A stretch of 64,000 bases of DNA from an uncultured Acidobacteriota bacterium (GCA_937859595.1 CALMAH010000003.1:62001-126000); one strand, 5' to 3'. Positions 7,492 through 15,995 are shown, counted from the stretch's first letter. Notes: generated by a model from the sequence alone, not told the origin. Program-made: numbers and translations.

Positions 7492-10011
7492 ATGAGAACG
7501 CTGGTAATTACAACGATAATAATGAACGTTTTGGCCGTCTGTGCATTCGCACAAACGACCTCATTCACATACCAGGGCCGCTTGTTGGTGAGCGGCGTGG
7601 CAACCTCGGCAAACTACGATTTCGAGTTCCGGCTGTTTGACGCCGAAACGGATGGGACGCAGCTCGGCACGACACAGCAATTGATCGGCGTGTCGGTAGA
7701 AAGCGGGATATTCACCGTTACGCTCGATTTCGACGGGCAGTTCACGGGTGCGAATCGATGGTTGGAGATAGCGGTCAGACAGAGCGGGACTGCGGGAGAA
7801 TTCCAGCAGCTGCTGCCGCGGCAGCCGATCTCAAGTTCGCCTTACGCCATTCGGAGTTTGAACGCGGCGAATGCAGATACCGCCGAGAACGCGACGACGG
7901 CGAGCAATTCTATACATCTTGGCGGCGTGGCGGCGAGCCAGTTCGTTCAAATCTCCGACCCGCGAATGACCGACTCGCGCGATCCGTTGCCGGGAAGTTC
8001 GAACTACATTCAAAACAACGCTTCCCGGCAATCCGGCGCTGATTTCAACATAAGCGGGAGCGGTACGGCGGGTGTTCTTAACGCCACCATGCATTTCGAG
8101 ATTGACGGCCAGCGAATCCTTAGCAGCCCTGATCCCAATGCCGGGAACCTCTTTGTCGGGCGAGACGCGGGCCTTAGCACCACGGGCCTTGCCAATTCTT
8201 TTTTCGGATCGCGTGCCGGGTTTTTCAACACAACGGGTTTCTCGAACTCTTATTTCGGATCGGGAGCCGGCTTAGCGAGCACCACCGCATTCGACAACTC
8301 CTTCTTCGGGAGAGCGTCGGGCGCGCTGAACACCACGGGCTCCGGTAACTCGTTTTTTGGCTCATCTGCGGGCTTCAACAACACGACGGGCACTTTTAAT
8401 TCCTTTTTTGGTTTGCATGCGGGTTCAGGCAACACTACGGGCGGACACAATTCCTTCTTCGGCACGAATGCGGGTACATTGAACACCACAGGGTTTTTCA
8501 ACTCCTTCTTCGGGAAAGACGCGGGACTGTCCAACACCACAGGCTTAAACAATTCTTTTTTTGGCAGAGACTCTGGCAGGGAAAATACGACGGGCAACAA
8601 CAATGCCTTTCTCGGATCAGGAGCCGGATCCGTCAATACGACGGGATTCAGAAATACGATCCTGGGAGCCGGTGCAAACGTCGGATCCGATGACTTACAG
8701 TTTGCTACCGCAGTTGGCGCGGGAGCCTTCGTAAATTCGAACAATACACTCGTGCTCGGACGCGATGCAGACACAGTCCAAATTCCCGGCGCTTTGAATC
8801 TGGCCGGAGTTTTCAGCGCCGGGACGATCAATGCGACGACACAATTCAACCTTAACGGCAATCGGGTATTCAGTGTTAGCTCGACCAACCTTTTTGTCGG
8901 AACAAATGCCGGCGCCGGCAACAGCACTGGCGCGAGCAATTCATTTGTTGGGACCAATGCCGGGTCTTCGAATACGACGGGCAGCGAACATACCTTTTTC
9001 GGAACGAACGCCGGTCTACGCAATACCGCGGTTTGCTGCAATTCCTTTTTCGGAGCCTTTTCCGGCGCAGAAAACACAACCGGCGAGATGAATTCGTTCT
9101 TCGGAGTTAGGGCCGGACGGGTCAATACGACCGGCGGCGGGAATTCATTCTTCGGATGGAATGCGGGGGGGAACAACACAACCGGCGGTGGAAACTCGTT
9201 TTTCGGCATTAGCGCCGGCCCAAACAACACTACGGGCCAAAACAACACGTTCATCGGAAACGGTGCGGGAATCAGCAATACGACAGGCTCCAATAATACA
9301 TTTATAGGTCAAGGTTCAGGAAACCTGAATATTGCAACCCAGGTGAATAATTCGATCGCTATCGGCGGACGGGTTTCTGCCAGCAACAGGATCGTCATCG
9401 GCGGTGCCACGCACGCCACGCAATTTCCTGGCAAAGTCACATTGGGCGGGGGACCGCTACTGAGCAGCTTCGGTAGCGATGGCGATATTCTTGCTCAGTC
9501 GTTCGGCACATTCGGTCCTGGGCTTTTTGCAGGATTTGTTGCCAACCAACTTTTTGTTGATGACTTAAATACGATTCAAGCTTCGTCAATCCATTTGTGC
9601 TTTCGCTCGGTGTCTTTTGGTGACGGATTTGGATCCCAGGGACTCGCTCGCTGTACGTCATCCTTTTCGTCCGAAAAAGATAAGACAGACATATTGCCCT
9701 TTACCGCCGGTCTCGATGTGATCAGACATCTAAATCCGGTTGCGTTCAAGCACAGAGAAACCGGAATGCCGGGCGCGGGCCTGAACACGGAGGATGTTGC
9801 TGCAATTGATCCTTCACTAGTTCAAAGTGAGGACGGGCAGTCACATGAGGAAGTTGACAGAGACAGACTGATCGCACTTTTCATAAATGCTTTCAAGCAA
9901 CAGCAATCTCAGATCGAAGCACAGCAGAAGCAGATAGAAGCGCTGATGCGTATCGTATGCGCATCGAGCCCCACTGCAGATCCGTGCACCGAACGGCAGC
10001 GGCCGAAATGA
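7492..10011 (+). CDS. Large secreted fibre-like protein: FTYQG domain, 17-aa NSFFG repeats, S74 intramolecular chaperone
   Basis: The product has 839 residues. A signal peptide (to about residue 20, AFAQ) is followed by an N-terminal domain opening SFTYQGRLLVSG. Two blocks, each opening with a GN-LFVG strand, then carry about ten 17-residue repeats of the form N[ST]FFGxxAGxxNTTGxx. The end has the S74-like pattern SSEKDKTDI with HLNPVAFKH, finishing in a glutamine-rich coiled coil (QQQSQIEAQQKQIEALM). The repeats recall trimeric autotransporter head strands, and S74 domains trimerise and then cleave themselves off phage tail spikes, so a secreted trimeric fibre is likely. The RBS is GGAG, 9 nt upstream. 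A paralogue lies at 35752-38400. Confidence 0.88.
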   Translation: MRTLVITTIIMNVLAVCAFAQTTSFTYQGRLLVSGVATSANYDFEFRLFDAETDGTQLGTTQQLIGVSVESGIFTVTLDFDGQFTGANRWLEIAVRQSGTAGEFQQLLPRQPISSSPYAIRSLNAANADTAENATTASNSIHLGGVAASQFVQISDPRMTDSRDPLPGSSNYIQNNASRQSGADFNISGSGTAGVLNATMHFEIDGQRILSSPDPNAGNLFVGRDAGLSTTGLANSFFGSRAGFFNTTGFSNSYFGSGAGLASTTAFDNSFFGRASGALNTTGSGNSFFGSSAGFNNTTGTFNSFFGLHAGSGNTTGGHNSFFGTNAGTLNTTGFFNSFFGKDAGLSNTTGLNNSFFGRDSGRENTTGNNNAFLGSGAGSVNTTGFRNTILGAGANVGSDDLQFATAVGAGAFVNSNNTLVLGRDADTVQIPGALNLAGVFSAGTINATTQFNLNGNRVFSVSSTNLFVGTNAGAGNSTGASNSFVGTNAGSSNTTGSEHTFFGTNAGLRNTAVCCNSFFGAFSGAENTTGEMNSFFGVRAGRVNTTGGGNSFFGWNAGGNNTTGGGNSFFGISAGPNNTTGQNNTFIGNGAGISNTTGSNNTFIGQGSGNLNIATQVNNSIAIGGRVSASNRIVIGGATHATQFPGKVTLGGGPLLSSFGSDGDILAQSFGTFGPGLFAGFVANQLFVDDLNTIQASSIHLCFRSVSFGDGFGSQGLARCTSSFSSEKDKTDILPFTAGLDVIRHLNPVAFKHRETGMPGAGLNTEDVAAIDPSLVQSEDGQSHEEVDRDRLIALFINAFKQQQSQIEAQQKQIEALMRIVCASSPTADPCTERQRPK

Positions 10012-10118
10012 GGTTGCTGTGCAGCGACATCGAATTACAGAGCAACAGCAAAGAAAGACTGGGCGTTGAAATGAACCGTCTGCTGTTTAAGGCCGGGTCG
10101 GCGCAAAGGAAAGAGGCT

Positions 10119-10637
10119 ATGGGAACATTTACTGATTCTATTAGAAAAGGGGCGATGCAGGGGCTGATGTCCTATTCGGGCAAATTCCGATATCACGCAG
10201 ATTTCGGAAGTGGCCTAGTCGTAAGCAGGCTAGGCATTGAAGTGTACGAATTTGACGGCACATCAGGCGGCTCAAATCCGCTTAACCTTTATTCCGGTAA
10301 AGATAACAGCATTGTGATCGGCCTTGCACAGGCTCGTCAGTCAAAACGTCTGGCTCTTTATATGCCGGAGCCATCGGGCCTATCCACTGACCCTTCGTGG
10401 GGCGTGTTTACAGATGTGCTTTACGAGATGTATCGGATAAGAGAGCTTAAAGGTACCTTCTTTCTTTCATTTGCGGTTCAGAAGAATTCAAACGGAAAGA
10501 AGATCGAAATGCTGGTGCTTCAGGACTCAGCAGCCGCTTTGAATCGTGTTGATCTCGGCCACAAAGCGAAGTATATGGTTCGATTCGATTTCCTTCTAAA
10601 GTCACCAACCGTCAAACCGGTTTCGATGGATCGTTGA
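10119..10637 (+). CDS. Orphan 172-aa protein, no signal peptide
   Basis: The frame is open from 9957, but the best start is the ATG at 10119, preceded by AAAGGAAAGAGG; earlier ATGs at 10008 and 10071 overlap or lack a good RBS. The product begins MGTFTDSIRKGAMQGLMSYSGKF and contains a beta-rich core (FGSGLVVSRLGIEVYEF) and a KAKYMVRFDFLL strand near the end. I do not recognise a family. It lies between the S74 fibre and the 406-aa secreted protein in one orientation. By position it could be a partner of one of these, like the non-secreted orphans at 2602 and 41077, but sequence similarity among them is not evident. Confidence 0.7.
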   Translation: MGTFTDSIRKGAMQGLMSYSGKFRYHADFGSGLVVSRLGIEVYEFDGTSGGSNPLNLYSGKDNSIVIGLAQARQSKRLALYMPEPSGLSTDPSWGVFTDVLYEMYRIRELKGTFFLSFAVQKNSNGKKIEMLVLQDSAAALNRVDLGHKAKYMVRFDFLLKSPTVKPVSMDR

Positions 10638-10668
10638 AGATCCGTTTTTTACGGAAAGATCAATCTAT

Positions 10669-11889
10669 ATGAAAAAAGTAATCTTTTTGCTGCTTGCCGT
10701 TGGAATCATCAAATTGTGTGTGGCTCTTGATGCAGTTTCACAATTTCCGATCAGGCTGCCTAGTATCCCAAACCCGGGACAACAGTCGCAACGACCGTCA
10801 ACGCCGGATAGGTCTGAGGAGAAGCCTGCTCAACCGCGAACTCCCGAGGTGAATGCAGATAGTCCCTCGATCGTAAAGGATTCGATCCAGATAAGGGCTC
10901 GGACATTGGGCGGCTACAATGCCAAATTCTGGACATGGGTACCCGACATCGAATTTAGCGTTAACGGTCCGATCGAGAGCGGAAGCCAGCTTTATGTGGA
11001 GTTTAACCTGCCGGGCAGCGGTCTATGGCTGAAGTTCGATTGCCAGACCGATCCGAAAGCGCCTGGCTTTTCGCATAAAACCGAATGCGGCGGGCATCGG
11101 GTGCCTGACGACAAGGGCAGCACGTATGCCGGGACGGTCAGTTTTTCGATAAAGATGCGAAATGAACTGTTGGGCAGCGACATTACCTTGTTCAACGGAA
11201 AGATGAAGGTCGGGAAAGTTCGCTCGAACGAGGCAGGGCCGAACGCGGCCAACCTCTTCGTTTACTATGTGGATCACGACTGGAACCTGCCGATCGCGTA
11301 TCTCTTTTACGAAGGCGATTACCAGTATGAAGAGGGTCGCCCGGAGCGTTGGGCCAAGCCGAAATTCAACATCGCATTCTGGACTCGTGGCGACACATCT
11401 CTGAACGCGAGGCCTCATTTGTTTTTCGGCGGTAAAGAGATAGGGAAGGCCTTCTACAACGGCAGCGAGGTGAGTGTTCCGAGCTGCAGCACCCCGGAAG
11501 TGCGAAACGGCGTTTCAAAAGGTACGGTGCCCGAAGGCCAGTACGTCTGGCAGCGATGGAAATGCACCTTTTACAACGTAATTCCCTGGAATAGGTCGTC
11601 CGGTTCCAACGAAACGCTTTTCGGCCGCATGTACTTGTTCAGCGAGAATCCCGGAACATATGAAATGAAGATCATGGCCGACGGGCGCCTGATTCGCACG
11701 CTCAAGTTCGACGTCGATAAAGAAGGAAGACTGGTAGACAATGGCATAGCAACTGTGAACAAGCTCGGTAGCGACCGGATGATCGTGCCTGTTCAGGTTC
11801 TTGGAGATCAGGACGGCCCGTGGGATCGAAATGCCTGGAAGACCGACGCGTTTTACGGGAATCCTTTGACAGGATTCACCGAGCCCTGA
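10669..11889 (+). CDS. Secreted protein of unknown function, paralogue of the 135-1379 product
   Basis: The 406-residue product has a signal peptide (MKKVIFLLLAVGIIKLCVALD) and a proline-rich linker (residues about 30-60), then a body shared with the 135-1379 product: GKMKVGKV, YYVDHDWNLPIAY, FSENPGTYEMKI and WDRNAWKTDAFYGNPLTGF at the end. It has extra cysteines (for example CQTDPKAPGFSHKTECGGH) that the other copy lacks, which may form disulfides after export. The two copies sit about 9 kb apart, each among secreted or Hcp-like genes. Function is unknown. Confidence 0.85.
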   Translation: MKKVIFLLLAVGIIKLCVALDAVSQFPIRLPSIPNPGQQSQRPSTPDRSEEKPAQPRTPEVNADSPSIVKDSIQIRARTLGGYNAKFWTWVPDIEFSVNGPIESGSQLYVEFNLPGSGLWLKFDCQTDPKAPGFSHKTECGGHRVPDDKGSTYAGTVSFSIKMRNELLGSDITLFNGKMKVGKVRSNEAGPNAANLFVYYVDHDWNLPIAYLFYEGDYQYEEGRPERWAKPKFNIAFWTRGDTSLNARPHLFFGGKEIGKAFYNGSEVSVPSCSTPEVRNGVSKGTVPEGQYVWQRWKCTFYNVIPWNRSSGSNETLFGRMYLFSENPGTYEMKIMADGRLIRTLKFDVDKEGRLVDNGIATVNKLGSDRMIVPVQVLGDQDGPWDRNAWKTDAFYGNPLTGFTEP

Positions 11890-11941
11890 GCCGAATCTCG
11901 AGTAAGTCTAACTGATTGGTCAAGACAACGGAGGAAGTAGT

Positions 11942-12394
11942 ATGAAGCAGAATCACGAAATTGTAATCGAACAGGATGTCAACGGTAACCGCCACTGGGC
12001 AACAATCAAGTTGTCTGATCGCGAGGAAGGGTGGGCAGAAGGCAGTCGTGTTGTTACGGGGAATTGGAAGGCTACCTCTAATAGTTACGCTAACCAACTT
12101 ATTGCGTTTACAAGTTCCAGTAGAGAATATCTTGGTTTCACATGGATCGGGGGAGCTTGGGGCGGCATTCTGAATATAGGCGTCCATGGGAATCGCGGAT
12201 CCCACAAAGCCGGCGAAGAATTGTTGGTGCAAAACCTAATTGTTCTTGACAACGTTCAGAGAACAGCAAACGGAGAATTTAAGGTCGGTGGAGTATTGGG
12301 TTATGGTGTGGGATCCCTGCAATACAATATAAATCCGCACTTCACGGCCGGTAACATTAGCTGGACGCTAGGACCATACCCGGTCCCTTACTGA
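11942..12394 (+). CDS. Orphan 150-aa protein, glycine-rich, no signal peptide
   Basis: A strong RBS (GGAGG, 7 nt) precedes the ATG. The product is hydrophilic at the start (MKQNHEIVIEQDVNGNRHW) and glycine- and aromatic-rich later (GFTWIGGAWGGILNIGVHGN, GGVLGYGVGSLQYN). No export signal is present. The stop codon overlaps the next start by one base (TGATG), so the TPR gene downstream is probably translationally coupled. No family was recognised. Confidence 0.7.
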   Translation: MKQNHEIVIEQDVNGNRHWATIKLSDREEGWAEGSRVVTGNWKATSNSYANQLIAFTSSSREYLGFTWIGGAWGGILNIGVHGNRGSHKAGEELLVQNLIVLDNVQRTANGEFKVGGVLGYGVGSLQYNINPHFTAGNISWTLGPYPVPY

Positions 12395-13349
12395 TGAAGC
12401 CTGAAAACACAAGGCATAAGAGGCAGTTTAAGTACATTCTGCCGCTTACCACCGGCTTGGCCGGGTTGTACATGTTCTTTTTGGCCAATGGTTCGGTTTC
12501 GCAGACCGTACGCCCGGGCGAGGAAAGTTATAAGCGTGGCCGTGCATTTGCGAACAACTTTGAGTGTGCGATGGCAATCAAGGAATTCGACCGCGGGATC
12601 AATGTCAATCCGAACGATCCGCGATATTATCTTGGCCGCGCGAAGTGTCGATTAGACCAACTGGCAAACATAAATGCGAATGGGGAAGATGTGAAGTCGT
12701 ATCAGTTGTAACCGCAATCACCTTTGGTGACCTTTCTGCTGCCATTAAAGCCGACTCGAACTACGCCGTCGTATATTATGAAAGTGCAAGAACCAAACAG
12801 AGGCTGCGGTCCATGGGGGTTGGCATAGAAGCGGCATCGGTACTCAGCGACTTTAACAAGGCCATCGAACTTGAACCTGAGAATCTTGAGTTTTTGCGTG
12901 AACGGGCTCACTTTTTTCTGATCGATCTGAAGGACGAAAAGCGTGGTTTGGAAGACATGGAGTTGCTAATAGATCATGAACCCAAAAGCTCGGGCCATTT
13001 GTTTTTCAGGGGACGATATTTCCGAGAAGCGGGACGATTTTCTGAGGCGATCCGGGACCTTTCTGCAGCTCTTCGGCTCGATCTAAACGATACGTCTATT
13101 CGTGTTCAGCGTGCGAGAGCATACTTCCAATCAAACGACTACCCGGCGGCGCTTGTCGATTTGAACATCCTAGCTAGAGACCTCGATAATGAGGTTTCAA
13201 TCTTGGATGGGATCTGGATTCTGGAAACCTATGCGGTAATTTATCGCAAACAGGCCAAAATCGCACGCGCTTTAACCGATGAACGAAAGGTAAAGCGGCT
13301 AAGGAACGCGTATCCTTATCTCGATAAATTATTGAGTGATCAAAAATAG
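12394..13349 (+). pseudogene. TPR repeat protein, interrupted by a frameshift
   Basis: Two frames together encode one TPR protein. Frame one (12394-12711) gives a signal-anchor start (hydrophobic about residues 16-30) and a first TPR (FECAMAIKEFDRGINVNPND), then stops. A second frame, open from 12564 to 13349, continues with TPRs such as LSAAIKADSNYAVVYYESA, FNKAIELEPENLEFLRERAH and GRFSEAIRDLSAALRLD, but has no credible start of its own. The change of frame falls between about 12670 and 12711, near a run of four Gs at 12681-12684. One missing base would explain it: a real inactivating mutation or a sequencing error. TPRs mediate protein-protein contacts. It is coupled to the preceding gene by TGATG. 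Confidence 0.8.
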
Positions 13350-13353
13350 CAGA

Positions 13354-14391
13354 TCAACGACCGTCCAAAGAACTCATTCCATCCACTTTTGCCTTTAGTT
13401 CGCGCACCGTTCGCCCGAGGTCGCCCAGGCGGCGAAAGGCGGCGGTCGAGCGGAGCCATTCGCGGTTGTCAAAGCCGGGAATGCCGGAGATGATCTTACC
13501 GGGTTCGATGTCGTGACTCGTCGCAGATTTGGCGGTGATGACGGCGTCGTCCCCGACCTTCAGATGTCCGGCGATGCCTACCTGCCCGGCCAGAATGACG
13601 CGTTTGCCGATCACGCTTGAACCCGCGAGCCCTGTCTGCGAGCAAATGAGCGCATCTTCATCGACCGTACACGAATGGCCGATCTGGACGAGATTGTCGA
13701 TCTTCGCGCCGCGTTTGATGCGCGTCTCGCCGACCGAGGCACAGTCGATGGCGGTGTTTGCGCCGATCTCGACATCGTCCTCAAGCACAACGCGGCCGAC
13801 CTGCGGTATCTTGAGCCAGCGTTTCTCTTCATCCTTTGCATAGCCAAAGCCGTCAGAGCCGATGGTGGAGTTGTTGTGGACGATGCAGTTGCGACCGATC
13901 TCACAATTCTCACGCACCGAAACCCCGGAATGGATCACGCTGCCCTCGCCAATACTTGCACCGTCATAGATCGTAACGTTGGGGAATATCGTTACGCCCT
14001 TTTCCACGCGACAGCCTGCGCCGATGACGACGTTTGCTCCGATCTCCGCCTCGCCCGAAACCTCAGCGGCCGGATCGATGACGGCAGAGGGATGGATGCC
14101 GGGACGGATCGGCGGTTCGGGGTGAAAATGTCTCAGCGCCCGCGTATATGCCAGGTAGGCGTCCTTCGCTCGCAAAACGGCGATGTCGTCCCGCTCTATC
14201 GCGACGCCTTCGTTCAGAAATATGGCCGTCGCGCGGGTTTCGGCTATCTGCGGCGTGTATTTTGGGTTCGCGAGGAACGTTACGTCGTCCGGCCCCGCGA
14301 TATCAAGCCCCGCGGCGGCCGTGATCTCTGTGTCGGGCGAGCCGGATTCTAATACCGAACCGGTCAATTCTGCCAATTCTGAAAGCTTCAT
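13354..14391 (-). CDS. lpxD: UDP-3-O-(3-hydroxyacyl)glucosamine N-acyltransferase
   Basis: The product has 345 residues, the usual LpxD size. Residues 1-100 are the uridine-binding domain (DDVTFLANPKY); from about 100 to 300 runs a left-handed beta-helix of hexapeptide repeats (GANVVIGAGCRVEKGVTI onward); the end is a coiled helix (LGDLGRTVRELKAKVDGM). Conserved blocks include HNNSTIGSDGFGYA and the QIGHSCTVDEDALI segment holding the catalytic histidine. LpxD adds the second acyl chain in lipid A synthesis, so the host makes LPS-type lipid. No other lpx or fab genes flank it; usual partners such as lpxA and fabZ are absent. It converges on the TPR gene with 4 bp between them. Confidence 0.95.
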   Translation of the reverse strand: MKLSELAELTGSVLESGSPDTEITAAAGLDIAGPDDVTFLANPKYTPQIAETRATAIFLNEGVAIERDDIAVLRAKDAYLAYTRALRHFHPEPPIRPGIHPSAVIDPAAEVSGEAEIGANVVIGAGCRVEKGVTIFPNVTIYDGASIGEGSVIHSGVSVRENCEIGRNCIVHNNSTIGSDGFGYAKDEEKRWLKIPQVGRVVLEDDVEIGANTAIDCASVGETRIKRGAKIDNLVQIGHSCTVDEDALICSQTGLAGSSVIGKRVILAGQVGIAGHLKVGDDAVITAKSATSHDIEPGKIISGIPGFDNREWLRSTAAFRRLGDLGRTVRELKAKVDGMSSLDGR

Positions 14392-14521
14392 AAGGTATGT
14401 CCTTGATAAATCTGCTGAGGCTGTGCAACACTATTCTTACAAACAAAATCCCCCCTACAAAACGCCCACAGTTCATTGCCCGAACTATATTGATTTACCT
14501 AATTGAGGAGCGTGACCAATT

Positions 14522-15133
14522 ATGAATGAACGGTCCGTTAGCCCGCAGTCTCGAATGAGCACGGCAGAGGATTATATGAAAGCAGAACGGCAGAGCGCCA
14601 CGCGTAATGAATACATCAACGGCAAGGTCATCGCCCGGTCGGGCGCCGACAGGGGGCATAATCTCCTGGTCTCAAACACGGCCATCGGTATCGGCAGCCG
14701 GCTCCACGGACATAAGAGCGAGATCTATATCGGCAATATGATGGTCAGATTGAGAAACAATTTTATCTCATATCCGGATATTGTGATCGTAAGCGGCGAG
14801 CCCGCCTTTGCCGATCAGAATTGCGATCTGCTGCTAAACCCGACGCTCGTGATCGAGGTGTTCTCCGACAGCACTAACTCATCCGACAAGACCAAAAAGC
14901 TGGAAAGCCTGCTGGAAATGCAGAGTATAAAAGAATGCGCGCTGGTTAAACAGGAAGAGATGCGGGTAGAACATTACTCCAGACAGAACCATAAGCAGTG
15001 GCTTTATCGCATCTATAACGAGCGGGACGACGTTGTGTCGCTCGATTCGATCGGCTGTAAGATCTCGCTCCAGGAGATCTATGCCGGCGTAAAAGCTCGT
15101 CAAACGGCGTTGGCATCAACGGCAGTGAACTAA
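14522..15133 (+). CDS. Uma2 family (DUF820) putative endonuclease
   Basis: The 203-residue product matches Uma2: an N-terminal SRMSTAEDYMKAERQSATRNEYINGKV-like region split by the family's EYINGK motif, then SYPDIVIVSGEP and LLLNPTLVIEVFSDST, which carry the PD-(D/E)xK-type acidic residues. Uma2 proteins are abundant in cyanobacteria and soil bacteria; the nuclease fold is established by structure, but cellular roles are unclear. It is divergent from lpxD, 130 bp away. A GAGGAG site lies 12 nt before the ATG. The following 137 bp, up to the SRP RNA, hold nothing recognisable. Confidence 0.85.
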   Translation: MNERSVSPQSRMSTAEDYMKAERQSATRNEYINGKVIARSGADRGHNLLVSNTAIGIGSRLHGHKSEIYIGNMMVRLRNNFISYPDIVIVSGEPAFADQNCDLLLNPTLVIEVFSDSTNSSDKTKKLESLLEMQSIKECALVKQEEMRVEHYSRQNHKQWLYRIYNERDDVVSLDSIGCKISLQEIYAGVKARQTALASTAVN

Positions 15134-15270
15134 GAGGGATGGCCGGTTGTACGTCTTTATTCAAAGGCTGCGGGTTCGGGAGTCTTTCAATCTCTTGACG
15201 TGCGGATATTTGAACGAGTAGTTTTTCCGGTACGGCCCCTTAGTTCGCAAGCTGTTTCCAAAAACAAGAA

Positions 15271-15370
15271 GGCCCCAGACCTAGCCGCAACACAGGCTGA
15301 AATTGCTACCGTTGCTCGATTCCTCGCCTAGCGGGGTTCACAACTCAAACCTTGTGCGGAGCCTGGGACC
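15271..15370 (-). ncRNA. ffs: Bacterial small signal recognition particle RNA (4.5S-type)
   Basis: Read on the minus strand, the segment begins CCCAGGCTCCGCA and ends TGCGGCTAGGTCTGGG. CCCAGGC pairs with GTCTGGG and CCGCA with TGCGG, giving a long closed hairpin. The tip carries the universal SRP helix 8 pattern: a TAGG/AGCA internal loop, then CGA closing a GGAA tetraloop with TCG. The TTGTGAACCCCG run beside it is typical of bacterial SRP RNAs. The Alu domain is absent, so it is the short form. T-rich CTTGTTTTT follows. This RNA binds Ffh to target membrane proteins. Typical genes have CAGG where this has TAGG. Confidence 0.82.
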
Positions 15371-15436
15371 AAACTAAAGGATAACGGATGAAGGATAAAG
15401 GGTAAAGGGGAGGAGCGAAAGAATAAAGAATAAAGT
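15371..15436. repeat. Purine-rich low-complexity repeat (GGATAAAGG type)
   Basis: AAAGGATAAC, GGATGAAGGATAAAGGG, TAAAGGGG and GAATAAAGAATAAAG follow one another on the plus strand. Similar pyrimidine-rich sequence (CCTTTTCCTTTATCC) lies on the other side of the four-helix-bundle gene at about 15851-15865, so the gene is flanked by related simple sequence. Confidence 0.55.
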
Positions 15437-15451
15437 CATGAAGGTAGCAAA

Positions 15452-15802
15452 TTAGCGGCGGCTTTTAACCTTTTTCGCGATCGTGACGAAGATCGCGATC
15501 AGTTCTTTTGTCTCGGTCTGCAAGGGTGTGAGCTTTTCACGGTCGAAAAAGTTCATCTCGTCCAGCAATTCAAGCCAATAAGATGTTTCCTCCAGTTCCT
15601 GCAACGAGCCTTCGATCTTGCTTATGAAATCCGCATCGGACTTTGCATGTTGTGCTTCACGATATTGGGCTCCAACCGATGTTCCGCATCGTAATATCTG
15701 TTTACCAAGCACTTGTGCTTCTACCGTCTTCGGCAAAGCACCAAAAAGCCGGATGATACGAACGGCGAAGGCTTTTGTTCTTTGCTTAAGATCGTTTTCC
15801 AT
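15452..15802 (-). CDS. Four helix bundle protein (23S rRNA intervening-sequence protein family)
   Basis: The 116-residue, all-helical product shows family blocks: KQRTKAFAVRIIRLFGALP near the start, QILRCGTSVGAQYREAQHAK in the middle, and EGSLQELEETSYWLELL later. These proteins were first found encoded inside 23S rRNA intervening sequences and later as free-standing genes; the RNA or protein partner is unknown. Here it lies between the SRP RNA and a tRNA-Ser gene, flanked by purine-rich repeats and by an 11-bp inverted repeat (15811-15875), which suggests a small mobile or repeat-associated cassette. Full length. Confidence 0.9.
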   Translation of the reverse strand: MENDLKQRTKAFAVRIIRLFGALPKTVEAQVLGKQILRCGTSVGAQYREAQHAKSDADFISKIEGSLQELEETSYWLELLDEMNFFDREKLTPLQTETKELIAIFVTIAKKVKSRR

Positions 15803-15810
15803 GAGGAATA

Positions 15811-15875
15811 AAAGGCGAACGTTAAAGGTGGGAATCCAGCGATCTTTCTCCCTTTTCCTTTATCCGTTCGCCTTT
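15811..15875. repeat. Inverted repeat flanking the start of the four-helix-bundle gene
   Basis: AAAGGCGAACG (15811-15821) is repeated in inverted order as CGTTCGCCTTT (15865-15875), with a 43-nt pyrimidine-rich interior. It lies between the four-helix-bundle start (15802) and the tRNA-Ser 3' end (15881). It could be the edge of an inserted cassette or a hairpin in the leader. Confidence 0.6.
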
Positions 15876-15880
15876 GTTTC

Positions 15881-15971
15881 TGGCGGAAAGGGTGGGATTC
15901 GAACCCACGGTACCCTTTTGAGGTACACAGCATTTCCAGTGCTGCCAGTTCAACCACTCCTGCACCTTTCC
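15881..15971 (-). tRNA. tRNA-Ser (anticodon GGA)
   Basis: On the minus strand GGAAAGG pairs with CCTTTCC as acceptor stem, followed by discriminator G and an encoded CCA. The anticodon loop CTGGAAA gives GGA, reading UCC/UCU serine codons. A long variable arm (GTACCTCAAAAGGGTAC) is typical of serine tRNAs, and the T arm is GGGTTCGAATCCC. Confidence 0.95.
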
Positions 15972-15995
15972 GCGCTGCTATTTTGTTATTTGTGA

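Noticed and set aside
8250..9293. A 347-residue minus-strand frame opposite the fibre repeats (and similar frames at 36399-36866 and 37041-37517)
   Set aside because: Proline-rich reading of the antisense of NSFFG repeat codons; no RBS, and the plus-strand gene is clear.
8161..9340. CRISPR-like periodicity in the fibre gene
   Set aside because: The 51-bp period encodes 17-residue protein repeats with degenerate codons; there are no constant repeats with unique spacers.
9957..10118. Earlier start for the 172-aa orphan
   Set aside because: It would overlap the fibre gene end or lack a ribosome binding site; the ATG at 10119 follows AAAGGAAAGAGG.
12660..12715. Programmed ribosomal frameshift in the TPR gene
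   Set aside because: No slippery heptamer or downstream pseudoknot is evident; simple mutation or sequencing error is more economical.
13529..14352. Plus-strand frames opposite lpxD
   Set aside because: Shadows of a clear lpxD reading frame, with alanine- and arginine-rich composition and no RBS.
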